Source of the DNA: a bacterium
Lineage (GTDB): Bacteria > Spirochaetota > UBA4802 > UBA5550
Reading direction: 5' to 3'
DNA: 64,000 nt
Assembly (NCBI GenBank): GCA_024224995.1
Contig: JAAENB010000544.1
Coordinates: 1 to 64,000, forward strand
Shown here one piece after another: positions 8,511 to 18,354 of the stretch (its first letter is position 1; every line of letters starts with the position of its first letter). Position numbers and translations under genes: made by a program. The notes under the pieces are model-generated. The model worked only from the letters and a program-made list of their open reading frames with translations. It searched no databases and was not told where the DNA came from.

Positions 8511-9524
8511 TTATTGTATCCTGTTTATATGAAATATATTTGAGAAGCGTAGATTATAGAGTTCCGTAAGCTCAAAGGCGCCGCAAAAACTACAGCCTGT
8601 ACACTCTACCGGGGGGAGCCGCTTAAAGGCAGTGAGAAAATCTACCCCATTGTTTAAATTTTCAATGGAATTTTCATTAACATCCATACGGTCGCAGGGA
8701 CGGAGTCTTCCGTCTGCCTCAATGATACAGAATAATTTACCGGCACTGCAATCCTTACTGTCAAATTCGGGATATTCGGGCCATCCCTGCATAAACGCAA
8801 GCAAAGATAAAGAATTTCGAATATTATTCCGGTATTTTCCTCCCTTTTTCTGTTCAATTAAAAAGTTTACCAGCTGCTGATGATCTTCTTTTGATGGCGC
8901 AATACCCGTTATATCGGTAACTCCTTTATAGATAGGTTTTAAGGGCTGAACAGAGACTACAGTTCCATATTTATGGGCCAGCTCGAGCATTTCATGAATA
9001 CCATGTATATTATGTTTGGTAATTGTTGTGGTAAAAAGAAATTTAATGCCATTTTCAGTGCAATAGTCGGCTAATCCGGTGGCGTTGCCATAGGCTCCCT
9101 TCCCTCGAATTGTATCATTTAACTCTTCGGAGGCCGAATCGAGACTTATTTTAATCAGTTCAAAAAAATGAAGGATATCCGTGCAGGATTCAAAATTATA
9201 ACCCGTAGTATTAATATCAAGAGAAATCCCTTTCTTTTTGGCATGTATAACTATTTCTTTTATATCATCCCTGCAAAATATCTCTCCCCCGGCAAGAGCA
9301 AGCCTTTTAACGGAAGCATTCCGCAAGGAATCGATCAATGAAATGGCGGAAGTGGTATCAAGTTCTTTGCCCCTGTCGTATTTTTGCGGAATATTGCAAT
9401 ACAAACAGGTCCCCCGGCATTGATCTGTGATATTCCACCGTACCACAACAGGGGTTCGTTTTCGGAATATCCCGGTGTAGACTATTCGAAAAAAAACCGT
9501 GGTTTTGTATAGTAACTTTTTCAT
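8511..9524 (-). CDS. Radical SAM/SPASM-like protein, HpnH-type architecture
   Basis: This 337-residue protein has a basic, amphipathic N-terminal helix (about 1-25), then VRWNITDQC with CRGTCLYC (Cys36, Cys40, Cys43), LAGGEIF as the glycine motif and C-terminal cysteines in CTGCSFCG for an auxiliary cluster. The basic leader before a V-x-W-x-(I/L)-x-x-x-C segment is shared with the proteins at 10847 and 37003, so these three are paralogues. The family resembles membrane-peripheral radical SAM enzymes such as HpnH, but no specific reaction can be assigned. It is alone on the minus strand, convergent with 7131 and divergent from the aminotransferase gene at 9627. Confidence 0.82.
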   Translation of the reverse strand: MKKLLYKTTVFFRIVYTGIFRKRTPVVVRWNITDQCRGTCLYCNIPQKYDRGKELDTTSAISLIDSLRNASVKRLALAGGEIFCRDDIKEIVIHAKKKGISLDINTTGYNFESCTDILHFFELIKISLDSASEELNDTIRGKGAYGNATGLADYCTENGIKFLFTTTITKHNIHGIHEMLELAHKYGTVVSVQPLKPIYKGVTDITGIAPSKEDHQQLVNFLIEQKKGGKYRNNIRNSLSLLAFMQGWPEYPEFDSKDCSAGKLFCIIEADGRLRPCDRMDVNENSIENLNNGVDFLTAFKRLPPVECTGCSFCGAFELTELYNLRFSNIFHINRIQ

Positions 9525-9626
9525 GTGAGCATTGAGCTTATTCTCCTTAAATGTTATTTGTCAAGAATTAATCTATTTAAAAAAATTCTTGTTTTTTTGA
9601 CAGCTTTCTTTTTATAGTGGGAGAAT

Positions 9627-10856
9627 ATGAAAATGTTATTAAAAGTAATTCCCAGAAGGAAAATATTTTTTAAATTCGGTGATCTTAAAAATTTTGTCTC
9701 GCTCTATGTCAGGGGTTCCCTGACACAGGGAAACCGGGTTGTGGAATTTGAGGATGCCTTTGCTTCTTATATAGGGACAAATCACGCCATAGCGGTCTCT
9801 TCCGGCAGGGTTGGTCTGCAATTGATATTACGGGCACTCAATCTTGCCCCGGGAGACGAAGTTCTTCTGCCGGCATTTACCTTTAATGCCGTACCACGGG
9901 TCATTGAGGATATGGGTTTTAAACCGGTATTTGTTGATATCGATCCTCATACGTACAATATCGATCCCGGACTGGCAGCGAAAAAAACCGGCAGCCGAAC
10001 CAAGGTTCTGCTCATAACCCATATTTTCGGAAATCCCTGTGATATAAACAAATTACTTGAAATCGCGGGAAAACATAATTTAATTGTGATAGAAGACTGC
10101 GCACAAGCGGTTGGCGCTCAATATAATAATAAAAAGACCGGTTCTTTTGGTCACTGTTCCTTTTTCAGCTTTGAATCGGTAAAACCCTTCAGCACCTATG
10201 GCGGAGGAGCAATAACAACCAACCACGAAGATATCGCCCTGAACATTCGCGCTCAACTTGAGTCGTACCCCTATCCGAAGCCAAAAGACCTGTTTAAAAG
10301 ACTTTTTTTTTCCTTTTTGGAATTCATTCTCACCAGTTCCCTTATTTTCAGTACCTGCGTGTACCCCATACTCCTTTTTTCAAAACTGCTCAATAAAGAT
10401 CCGGGTAAATCATTCCGGAAAACCAAGAACAAGGTTAAAATATTCAACACAAAATATACCAATTTCCAGGCCCATCTCGGTATAAAAAGACTGGAAACCC
10501 TGGAAGAATATACTGCCAAACGGACCGCTCACGCGGACATTCTCACCAGGAAACTCGCGGGCGCATACCGTGTTCAGCATAAACACGATAGCGCGTCTTC
10601 AATATATTACAGTTACGCTATAGAAAGCTCCGAAAAGGAAAAGCTTGTAAAACAACTGCTCTTTAAAAAAATAGATGCCGATTCCTTTAACAACCATAAT
10701 TGCTTTGAGAATGAAACGGAAACCGCGTGGACGGAGTACCCGGCAGCCCATACGGCGCTTACCAGGCTCATCCAGGTACCCGTGTATCACCAGTTAAAAA
10801 AAAGAGACCTTGACTATATAGCCGGGATACTGAATTCAATAACACCATGCCAATAA
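9627..10856 (+). CDS. DegT/DnrJ/EryC1/StrS-family sugar aminotransferase
   Basis: This is a PLP-dependent aminotransferase of the type that aminates keto-sugar nucleotides. Clear motifs are GNRVVEFEDAF, the cofactor loop SSGRVGLQL, the PLP-anchoring VIEDCAQAVG and the Schiff-base lysine in SFESVKPFSTYGGG (Lys186). Because that lysine is present, this is not an RfbH-type 3-dehydrase, where it is replaced by His. A hydrophobic insert (about residues 220-260) suggests membrane contact. The stop codon overlaps the start of the radical SAM gene at 10847 by ten bases, so the two are translationally coupled. This recalls DesI (aminotransferase) and DesII (radical SAM deaminase) in deoxysugar synthesis, but that parallel is inference. 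Confidence 0.88.
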   Translation: MKMLLKVIPRRKIFFKFGDLKNFVSLYVRGSLTQGNRVVEFEDAFASYIGTNHAIAVSSGRVGLQLILRALNLAPGDEVLLPAFTFNAVPRVIEDMGFKPVFVDIDPHTYNIDPGLAAKKTGSRTKVLLITHIFGNPCDINKLLEIAGKHNLIVIEDCAQAVGAQYNNKKTGSFGHCSFFSFESVKPFSTYGGGAITTNHEDIALNIRAQLESYPYPKPKDLFKRLFFSFLEFILTSSLIFSTCVYPILLFSKLLNKDPGKSFRKTKNKVKIFNTKYTNFQAHLGIKRLETLEEYTAKRTAHADILTRKLAGAYRVQHKHDSASSIYYSYAIESSEKEKLVKQLLFKKIDADSFNNHNCFENETETAWTEYPAAHTALTRLIQVPVYHQLKKRDLDYIAGILNSITPCQ

Positions 10857-11848
10857 GCACAAAAAAAATAAGCTTTGCCCTGAAACTGCTGGAAGCCCGG
10901 CTGCGGCGCAGGCCTGTCCCTTTACTGGTTAACTGGATACTAAGCAACCGGTGCAATTACCAATGCCGGTACTGCAATCTCTGGAAAAAGAACACTCCGG
11001 AACCGGAAACCGGGACCATAACAACGATTATCGACAAACTATATGAATGCGGCACTCGAATGATCTCATTCAGCGGCGGTGAACCCCTCATCCGGGACGA
11101 TATTGGGACCATTATTAAGCACTGCGCCGGCAAAGGTATTTACACGAAAATAACCACCAATGGCTCACTCATCGGGAAAAAAATTGATGAAATAGCGGGG
11201 GTTGATCTTGTAAAAATTACGTTTAACGGCCCCCGGCACATACACGATGCAGAAAGAGCGGAAGGATCATATGATGACGTGATACGGGCCATCCCCCTGC
11301 TCAAAGAATATTCAATAGACGCGGGACTTAACTGTGTCCTGACACGGCAGAATATGAACCATCTCGATGAAATCTTTAATACGGTGGAAAAACTTAAAAC
11401 AAAGATCTCGTTCCAGCCCCTGGAATACCGTGACGGTTCAAATGAATATATCAACGCCGCCATTCCCGCGCCCCGGGAGTTCAAAAAAGCTATTGCCCTG
11501 GTAATGAAGACAAAAAAAGAGAAGAAGCATATTATCGCGAATTCAAATCATGGATTGCGCTATTTATATAACTGGCCGCGTCATACCAGGATACAATGTT
11601 GGGCAGGAAAACTGTATTACAGAATAACAGCAGAAGGAATACTAACGGCATGCGACCGGTTAACCGATCATACCTCCTTTAAGCTCACTCCGGACTCGAA
11701 CATCAAACAAATCATCAAAGAAATCCCCCCGGTGAACTGTGAAGAACAATGCTGGAGAAATACTACTATTGAACTCAACTACCTATTGTCATTAACTCCG
11801 GGGTCCATGCTTAACTGGAAAAATATTTCATGCAGGGACGACAGTTAA
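10847..11848 (+). CDS. Radical SAM protein, HpnH-type, coupled to the aminotransferase
   Basis: CNYQCRYC (Cys36, Cys40, Cys43) follows a basic leader of about 25 residues and a VNWILSNRC segment; ISFSGGEPL is the SAM-binding motif. Later cysteines (IQCWAGK, ACDRL, NCEEQCW) could bind a second cluster. It is paralogous to the proteins at 8511 and 37003. The start overlaps the end of the DegT aminotransferase gene by ten bases, so both probably act on the same substrate, possibly an amino-sugar or an aminated lipid head group. No specific family function is recognised. Confidence 0.82.
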   Translation: MPISTKKISFALKLLEARLRRRPVPLLVNWILSNRCNYQCRYCNLWKKNTPEPETGTITTIIDKLYECGTRMISFSGGEPLIRDDIGTIIKHCAGKGIYTKITTNGSLIGKKIDEIAGVDLVKITFNGPRHIHDAERAEGSYDDVIRAIPLLKEYSIDAGLNCVLTRQNMNHLDEIFNTVEKLKTKISFQPLEYRDGSNEYINAAIPAPREFKKAIALVMKTKKEKKHIIANSNHGLRYLYNWPRHTRIQCWAGKLYYRITAEGILTACDRLTDHTSFKLTPDSNIKQIIKEIPPVNCEEQCWRNTTIELNYLLSLTPGSMLNWKNISCRDDS

Positions 11849-11991
11849 ATTTTATTATTGCGTAAATATACAAAAACATCCGGGACTGCCTGGACAATGA
11901 CTGTATACGTGCTTTTTAGTCAAGTACAGGTAAATCCTGTTACTAAAAAAAATTCTTGTTTTTATGAGCTGTTGCCCTATGCTTGCCTGTT

Positions 11992-12930
11992 ATGAAGTCT
12001 AAAATAATCTCATTTATTAAAATATCAGTTCCCTGGATAATTACGGGGCTTATTTTCTTTTATCTCTTTTCGAAAATAAATATACCTGAATTAAAAGAAC
12101 AGCTGCTGTCGGCGCATGTCGCTTACTTATCTACAGCCTGTATACTTGCCCTTAGTTCTCTCTTTCTTCTCAACGCCTTAATTTTTTATATTGTCTCCGA
12201 CGGCCTTAAATTAAATCTTACCTACAAAGAATGTCTTTATATTAAATTAGGCAGTTTTTCACTTAAAGCGGTACTGCCCTTAAAGATTGGAGAGGTAAGC
12301 AGTGTTCTATATTTAAAGAAAAAACACGCGGTCTCTCTGCCAATAGGCGGACTATCTGTTTTTCTTGATCAATTCTACAGCCTGTTATTTATTATCATCC
12401 TGGGATTCGCAGGTTACCTGGGGATGGCTGATCCGGAAACAAGATTTTTCTTAATACTCATCGCCGCAATCTCACTACTAATTATGCTCCTGTTCAGAAA
12501 CATCCCGGTTTCAGTTCTACGCTTCCTTTCAAAGTACAGTTCCAAACTAAGGCTGGTTTTACATAATTTTTCAGCAGTTCTCAATTCATTCAAGCTGTGG
12601 CATTATATAGCAATATTTTTCTTATCACTGTTAAATGAATTTGCAAAAATCTTCATTTTTTGGTTACTTCTGGCATCATTATCACTGGATGTGCCTCTCA
12701 TGCTGATCGTTTTCGTTGTTCCCCTGTCAATAATCATCACATTCCTGCCGATTACTCCCATGGGGCTTGGCACTCGAGAGGCTGCTATTGTCTATTACCT
12801 GTCAAACTATATCAGCCCGGAACAGGCTTTAAACGCAGCCCTTTTATTCAGTTTTTTCAGATGGATTATTCCTACAGGCATTGGACTCTTTTTTACCAGG
12901 TCATTTATTAAAGAAATACAAAACAATTAA
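11992..12930 (+). CDS. Flippase-like integral membrane protein (UPF0104/AglD-type)
   Basis: This 312-residue protein has about eight membrane segments. The C-terminal motif (P-I-T-P-M-G-L-G-T-R-E-A, then NAALLFSFFRW) is the hallmark of the lysylphosphatidylglycerol-synthase transmembrane/AglD family, which includes proteins thought to move or present lipid-linked intermediates. The soluble synthase domain of MprF is absent. ATG at 11992 is preferred over the upstream in-frame TTG at 11983. It follows the radical SAM gene at 10847 after 143 bases and its 3' end overlaps the convergent gene at 12927 by four bases. A role in handling lipid-linked sugars fits the neighbours. Confidence 0.8.
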   Translation: MKSKIISFIKISVPWIITGLIFFYLFSKINIPELKEQLLSAHVAYLSTACILALSSLFLLNALIFYIVSDGLKLNLTYKECLYIKLGSFSLKAVLPLKIGEVSSVLYLKKKHAVSLPIGGLSVFLDQFYSLLFIIILGFAGYLGMADPETRFFLILIAAISLLIMLLFRNIPVSVLRFLSKYSSKLRLVLHNFSAVLNSFKLWHYIAIFFLSLLNEFAKIFIFWLLLASLSLDVPLMLIVFVVPLSIIITFLPITPMGLGTREAAIVYYLSNYISPEQALNAALLFSFFRWIIPTGIGLFFTRSFIKEIQNN

Positions 12931-14426
12931 TATTCTTTTTCCAGGTATAGCTCAAATTTATTCTCCATCATCCCATACCCCTCTTTACACGCTTTAACCT
13001 TTTCTCTGCCCGGTAAGATATTACAAAAATTGATACCGGCAGCATTGTTATAATAAATATGCATCCCATAGCCATATAAGCGGTAATCAATCTCTTTTTC
13101 AGCAAGCCGAAACGGTTCAATTTCCCGCGATTCCATTCCCGACTCCAGTGATTCAAGCGCTTTTTTATTGGTAATAAAAAAATCCTTCTCCCTGGTCCCG
13201 GCATAATCAATAATACCCGTATTATAATTTACAAAGTTATTATTTTTCTTCGGTGTAGTTATGATGCTCAGGTTAGTAATGAAGTTCAAAGCAAGCAACA
13301 GCATCAGCAGAACGCGTAATCTTTTCCTATTTGCCGCAACAAACGCAATTAATATCATACCGATAGTGATAATAAGCGTTACATGCTGAATCCGTATTAC
13401 CAGTACCCGGTCCAGGTAATCAACAAAACGGTTATTACCCAATAGCTCTGCCGCGAAAAATATCAAACAAAAACATGCCGGTAAAAGCAGGGGAAAAACT
13501 TTTTTCTCTACAAAGACCCTTTTCAGTATATCAACTATCGCGAACACCAGCAGAAACATAAATATAAAAAAAGCCGTATGCGTAAGCGCGCTCAAAGCAT
13601 CCAGGTTTTCAATACCCGAGGCCACAAATACTTGTTTAAAATAGAAAAAATAATCAGCAAGCCGTTCCCCTGTTAAGAAGAAAATTTCGACCCTTCCTTT
13701 TCTCACCAACAGGTAAAACATAAAAACATTGGCTGCCATAAACAGGATACCGGGAATTATGAACTTCTTATAATTCCCGGCTGTAGCAGCAAAAAAGTCC
13801 CGAAACAAAGCACTGCCCTTTTCGAAGTATTTATGCAGCAGCACATATATCGCATAACCGGGCCATAAAAGAAAATAATAGGGCGACAATAACGGGAGTA
13901 CAACCAATAATTTAACGATACCGCCTTTTTGAGACCTGCATAAAAAATAAAAAAATAACAAAAATCCGAAAATATATAAATTCCCGGCAAAACTATCGGA
14001 AGAAACTGTTGACACAGTAAATCCTATGGGGCTCAGAATAAACATTGCGGAAGCATACACCGCCACCCGTCTTCCGTTAAACCGGTTAAGGATAGCAAAT
14101 AAAGATACCAATAATACCGTATTTGTCACAATGGAACCGAAAAAAGAGCTCATTTCATTAGTTGGGAATAGCAGGTAAAAAGGCAAAACAAATGGCACCT
14201 GGAGCAATACGGACAATGTTATATACAGGTCAACTTCAATACTGTAATACTGCCAAAAAGCATCAAATTGCCCCTCTTTAAGCAGGTATAAAAGTTTAAG
14301 AATATAGTAAGATTCATTCCCGCCTAATATTCCCTGAAACGTAAAGAGTATGGGTATTCGTATTAGAAGAAACAATAACACCAATACCAGGATAATTGAA
14401 AAATCAGAATGTAAATACTTCCTCAT
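12927..14426 (-). CDS. GT-C/ArnT-like polytopic membrane glycosyltransferase
   Basis: This protein has about 500 residues and a dozen hydrophobic segments, then a soluble C-terminal domain of about 90 residues. The first extracytoplasmic loop has GGNESYYILKLLYLLKEG, resembling the acidic first loop of PMT/ArnT-type enzymes that transfer a sugar from polyprenyl phosphate. ATG at 14426 is chosen over an in-frame GTG at 14438. It lies 39 bases downstream of the membrane/beta-propeller gene at 14466 in the same direction, so the two form an operon. Substrate and acceptor are unknown. Confidence 0.6.
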   Translation of the reverse strand: MRKYLHSDFSIILVLVLLFLLIRIPILFTFQGILGGNESYYILKLLYLLKEGQFDAFWQYYSIEVDLYITLSVLLQVPFVLPFYLLFPTNEMSSFFGSIVTNTVLLVSLFAILNRFNGRRVAVYASAMFILSPIGFTVSTVSSDSFAGNLYIFGFLLFFYFLCRSQKGGIVKLLVVLPLLSPYYFLLWPGYAIYVLLHKYFEKGSALFRDFFAATAGNYKKFIIPGILFMAANVFMFYLLVRKGRVEIFFLTGERLADYFFYFKQVFVASGIENLDALSALTHTAFFIFMFLLVFAIVDILKRVFVEKKVFPLLLPACFCLIFFAAELLGNNRFVDYLDRVLVIRIQHVTLIITIGMILIAFVAANRKRLRVLLMLLLALNFITNLSIITTPKKNNNFVNYNTGIIDYAGTREKDFFITNKKALESLESGMESREIEPFRLAEKEIDYRLYGYGMHIYYNNAAGINFCNILPGREKVKACKEGYGMMENKFELYLEKEY

Positions 14427-14465
14427 TATACCAACCACTATACTAATTGATCCTCTCTTATTATT

Positions 14466-16082
14466 TTAATACATACCAACAAACAGTCCTTCTGTTCTGG
14501 TTGAAACATATATCGCGCGCCGCTTTGTATCCAATACGATCTCTCGCAAAGAGCAGCGACCTGCTTTAAACCTGGCGATCTGTTTACCGGTAAGAAGATC
14601 GATTTCAACAATGACATTCGTTAAAGCCGATCCAGTGAAAAGTAATTGCCGCTCTTCGTCAACAGCCACCCCTCTTGTACCAAAGGGAACCGGTATTTTA
14701 TCTACAATAGTAAAACTGTTGATATCAAGAACATAGAGATACCTGTCATTCAGAACAGCGCAATACAACCGGGCATTTGCCAGGCAAAAACCGGATACCG
14801 GTCCCGGAAATAAATGGCGCCTTTGTACCGACAATGTTCCGGTATCAACTTCCCACAAATAATATCCCCCGGGGTTAGCAGGATTATACCAGTTACTCAA
14901 ATAGAGCACATCTTTTGGAGGATAATAAACAAACCCGGTATGGGCATACCCCAGAGGAGATATAACCTTTTCTTTTTCCACACGAAAGGCAGCTCTGTTT
15001 ACTTTTATAATCTCAATATTATTCTCACCCAGCAGGTACAATGAATTGCCGGTATGTACGATCTTAAAATCTCCATCATTGAGCTTATTATGATATAATC
15101 TTTTCTTTATTGTTACAGTAGTGGGATCCATCATAATTAAAGCACGATTGTTCCGGTCAATAAAATATAATTCATTTTTATTCTCATTTATATCAATACC
15201 AAGAGACAGGTAGGAATGATCCGCTTTTTTCGGGTAGTAAAGCTCTGTTTTCTCCCAATCAATACTATAAATAGCGCATCCATCTTTCCGGGTATGCTTT
15301 CGGAAAAAAAGCTTTGAATATTTTTGAGAAAATTTTGGCGTATAAATATCTCCTTTTATTAAGCAATCCATCTTCACGTACCTGCCGGTATCCAGTGGAG
15401 CGAAGAGAATAAAAACTGAAGCAAGCCCTATACAATAATATATATTCTTGAAATACAACCGGAACCCGGTTCCGGTTCTTTCCCCCCGGGGAAGATTACA
15501 ATACTTCAAATATAACGGATACCAGGCACACTCTCCAATACCAATTTGCACTAATAACAAAGCTCCAATTAACAGATTCCATCGTTTATTTGTAAATATT
15601 TTATTACTATCGAAAAGGATAAAATTGCCCGCAATAGAACCAAGAGCCCCAACAATCATGGTGCAGAAAAAAATAAGATCATTAAGGAGAAAGGCATAAA
15701 TTCCGGTAATGAGCCCCGCAAGGAATACCAATACCCATACTCTATTATTCCCTTTTTCATCAGAGACCTTGTTCTTCGCAGTTACAACACGGTATACGTA
15801 TGGCACAAACAATAAAAAGAAAAAAAATGAGAGCGCGAGCCAGGTTACGGGAAAATCTTTTTCGATCAAAGCAACAATATTCACAAATGCTCTATCCACG
15901 AACTCAAACCTGTGGCGCAAATAAAACAACTCATGCTGGAAATCATTATTTAGAGTAATCCTGTTAAGAACAAAGGAATTAAAAAAAAGAGTTCGGAAAA
16001 ACAACAGTTGCGCTGCATACAAAACAGCACCTGCAAACAAAAAGCACCGTATTGTTAATATTTTTTTGATAATACTTTGCAT
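14466..16082 (-). CDS. Membrane protein with C-terminal beta-propeller (paralogue 1 of 3)
   Basis: The N-terminal half (to about residue 230) has six or so membrane segments, with a large loop after the first helix that contains an HELFYLRH-like stretch. The C-terminal 300 residues are beta-propeller-like repeats of the YVTN/NHL type (for example FGTRGVAVDEERQLLFTGS, then a SLREIVLDTKRRAIYVSTRT blade). Two paralogues in tandem at 27872-31107 share the helix layout and the closing SLREIVLD motif. The propeller is probably periplasmic and may bind a glycan or peptide. ATG at 16082 is chosen, preceded by AAAGGTG; a GTG at 16088 is possible. It is the first gene of a two-gene operon with the GT-C-like gene at 12927. 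I recognise no named family. Confidence 0.7.
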   Translation of the reverse strand: MQSIIKKILTIRCFLFAGAVLYAAQLLFFRTLFFNSFVLNRITLNNDFQHELFYLRHRFEFVDRAFVNIVALIEKDFPVTWLALSFFFFLLFVPYVYRVVTAKNKVSDEKGNNRVWVLVFLAGLITGIYAFLLNDLIFFCTMIVGALGSIAGNFILFDSNKIFTNKRWNLLIGALLLVQIGIGECAWYPLYLKYCNLPRGERTGTGFRLYFKNIYYCIGLASVFILFAPLDTGRYVKMDCLIKGDIYTPKFSQKYSKLFFRKHTRKDGCAIYSIDWEKTELYYPKKADHSYLSLGIDINENKNELYFIDRNNRALIMMDPTTVTIKKRLYHNKLNDGDFKIVHTGNSLYLLGENNIEIIKVNRAAFRVEKEKVISPLGYAHTGFVYYPPKDVLYLSNWYNPANPGGYYLWEVDTGTLSVQRRHLFPGPVSGFCLANARLYCAVLNDRYLYVLDINSFTIVDKIPVPFGTRGVAVDEERQLLFTGSALTNVIVEIDLLTGKQIARFKAGRCSLREIVLDTKRRAIYVSTRTEGLFVGMY

Positions 16083-16226
16083 AATCACCTTTTTAACGAA
16101 AATTGTATCACATTTATTTGTAAAGATTTTTTTGACTCCCCGTAGATAAAAGTGCTTGCAATTTCACCTCTTTTTAGTACGATTTCACCGAATTCTTAAA
16201 AAATAATATCATACCGGGGATTTATT

Positions 16227-16688
16227 ATGATTAAAAAAATTATTCTTCCGCTCATAGTAATTTCTATTTTCATGTTCTCATTTTGCAAAAAGGGGGAACA
16301 AACCACAGAACAAAATGTACAAAAAGATTTTAAGCCTAATATTAGCTATCTTGATGAATTAAAAACAATAAAAAAAGATAAAGGTGATCGAAAAAAAGCT
16401 GAATCGCTCCATGAGAAGGCATTAAAAGAACACCAGCTGGCAAATTATGATATATCGGAAAAATACTGGTATCAAGCCGCCAAAGCCGACCCTGCCTGGG
16501 GACAGCCCTATTTTAACCTGGCCTGTTCTGTGGCTTCTATGGGAAGCAAGAAACCGGCAATTGATTACCTGCAAATGGCCCTTGCTCTTGATTCGGCGAA
16601 ACTGCTCAAACCGACCAAAAATGATAAGGAGCTGGATTCCATCAGGGATACAAAAGAATACAAAGATCTGATTAAAAAATATAAATAA
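16227..16688 (+). CDS. Small TPR-type lipoprotein
   Basis: A hydrophobic signal segment ends in FSFC, giving a likely lipidated Cys20, though Phe directly before the Cys is unusual. A lysine-rich linker is followed by one or two TPR-like helices (about 60-125; AWGQPYFNLACSVASMGSKK), then a short acidic segment ending KEYKDLIKKYK. This layout is typical of a single-TPR adaptor. It lies 61 bases upstream of the GT-C-like gene at 16750 in the same direction and may be its partner. No specific function is recognised. Confidence 0.7.
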   Translation: MIKKIILPLIVISIFMFSFCKKGEQTTEQNVQKDFKPNISYLDELKTIKKDKGDRKKAESLHEKALKEHQLANYDISEKYWYQAAKADPAWGQPYFNLACSVASMGSKKPAIDYLQMALALDSAKLLKPTKNDKELDSIRDTKEYKDLIKKYK

Positions 16689-16749
16689 CTGTTTATAGCT
16701 GTTCAAAAAGGTCCGCAAGAAAAATTCTACAAGGTATATACGATTTAAC

Positions 16750-18348
16750 ATGGACCCGGTTAGCATAAAATCTTTTATTATTTCACTAATTGCGTTCATG
16801 TTACCATACGCGTGGATTTTTTTTATCATCATTTTTATAGTATGCGTCCCTTTTTTTATAAAGTTCTATTATTATACAATAACCGGTTCCAATAAAACAA
16901 CCGGGAGCACCTGTTTCATTCTCGCGCTGCTTTTTGGGCTCATTATTCTTAGCTATTCTACAATGGGATCATATTTAACAACAAACCCCAATGATGATTC
17001 CAATACAATAAACTTTGCCATTGAACGATCCCAAATAGGTTTTGTTACCGCCTTACATTCAAAAGAACTGCAATCATTCGTGAACTGGCCTATTAAAACC
17101 AAAAATATAGCCTGGACCTCTCTTTTAAGTTTATTCATGAAAATTTCACCGGGCATTAAAACACCGTTTTACATAAATTCAGTGATCCATATCCTGGAAT
17201 TATTACTCCTGTGCTCAATAATCCTTGCCCTTTTTAAAGATTACCGGATCTTATTATTCATGATCCCCCTGCTGGCATTCAATTACGCTTCCATAGAAAC
17301 CGCTTTCAGGCCGCGGGCAATGGTTCTTTCACGTTTCCTGTTAACCCTGACCTGCTTTTCTTTATTGTCGTATAATCACTACAAAAAAAAGTTACTCTAT
17401 ATTTTAGCGATAACAGCAGCAGCCCTGGCAATTCATACCCGGCTTGAAAATATTATGATCATTATTCCCATAATCTACATGGAACTCATTGTATTAAAAG
17501 ATCATGCCGCAAACAAAAAAATGTTATATTGGGCTGTATTCCTTTTATTACTTAATTTTTTTATTATAGTCCCCCCTCTTGTGTTTCATTATTTCAGCAC
17601 ATCAAATCAATCATTTGATTTTATGAGAACCAATTCCGCGCTGCTTGAGATCTTTCAATCATATATGGGCTTTGTTATATTCTTTGCCTTATCGTTCGGC
17701 ACCATTCTCATTTACCTGCTTATCCCTAAAAAAGATACTCCGATTAATGGCCTCAATCTCAAATCTTTTGCTCTTTTTTATATTGCTCCTTTTTTTATGA
17801 TAACTCTTATATGGCCCACTATGGGAGACGAGGGAAGATTCGTTTATCTTATAATGCCACTGGTATCGTTATTATCTGCTCTTACCGTTTTCAAGGTTTC
17901 GCGTTTATTTGTGTCACCCAAAAGCAGGGTAGTAATTACCGGTATTAGCATTCTTGCCTTCATCAGTTTTCATTGTTATTATATTCTTGTCTCCAACGAC
18001 AGGAATATTATTGGCAAAGCGCAGTATGCTATAATATCCCAACTGGAAAAGGTCGTTTCTCCCCACTGTGTTTTAGTTGTTTCTCAAAAAGATCATTACT
18101 TTCACTGGAAAGGAAAAATGATGGATTTCAGTGAATTTAACAGCTCCAATAAAAAGTCATTTCCCCCTTCGGAGTGCTATATCCTGGTACGCGATTATTA
18201 CTGCCTGTCGAACAATATCGAATCCCGGCGGGATACAATTCTACAGGAGTGTAATGCCATTAGACAAAATATCAAAACAAAACCGGTAAAAACATATCCC
18301 GCTTTGAACGAAGATACAGGTTTTTACCGGATGCTGCCGGGGAAGTAA
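16750..18348 (+). CDS. GT-C-like polytopic membrane protein with C-terminal soluble domain
   Basis: This is the full-length member (532 residues) of the paralogous set with 7131 and 35161. It has about ten membrane segments, the early TNPNDDSNTI loop with paired aspartates, FRPRAMVLSRFLLT, HTRLENIMII and WPTMGDEGRF. The C-terminal domain of about 110 residues starts at VVSPHCVLVV and should be extracytoplasmic. The paired acidic residues in the first loop are typical of enzymes using polyprenyl-phosphate sugars, so a glycosyltransferase is the best guess. The stop codon is six bases before the U32 gene at 18355, so this gene may lead the long operon up to 26186. Confidence 0.6.
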   Translation: MDPVSIKSFIISLIAFMLPYAWIFFIIIFIVCVPFFIKFYYYTITGSNKTTGSTCFILALLFGLIILSYSTMGSYLTTNPNDDSNTINFAIERSQIGFVTALHSKELQSFVNWPIKTKNIAWTSLLSLFMKISPGIKTPFYINSVIHILELLLLCSIILALFKDYRILLFMIPLLAFNYASIETAFRPRAMVLSRFLLTLTCFSLLSYNHYKKKLLYILAITAAALAIHTRLENIMIIIPIIYMELIVLKDHAANKKMLYWAVFLLLLNFFIIVPPLVFHYFSTSNQSFDFMRTNSALLEIFQSYMGFVIFFALSFGTILIYLLIPKKDTPINGLNLKSFALFYIAPFFMITLIWPTMGDEGRFVYLIMPLVSLLSALTVFKVSRLFVSPKSRVVITGISILAFISFHCYYILVSNDRNIIGKAQYAIISQLEKVVSPHCVLVVSQKDHYFHWKGKMMDFSEFNSSNKKSFPPSECYILVRDYYCLSNNIESRRDTILQECNAIRQNIKTKPVKTYPALNEDTGFYRMLPGK

Positions 18349-18354
18349 AATACC

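Noticed and set aside
9589..9618. TTGTTT and TATAGT boxes before the aminotransferase gene
   Set aside because: The predicted transcription start would fall at the start codon, beyond the GGGAG ribosome binding site.
9627..10856. Candidate RfbH (3-dehydrase) for the rfbFG pathway
   Set aside because: The PLP-binding lysine (Lys186) is present; RfbH-type enzymes have His there. It is an ordinary DegT-type aminotransferase.
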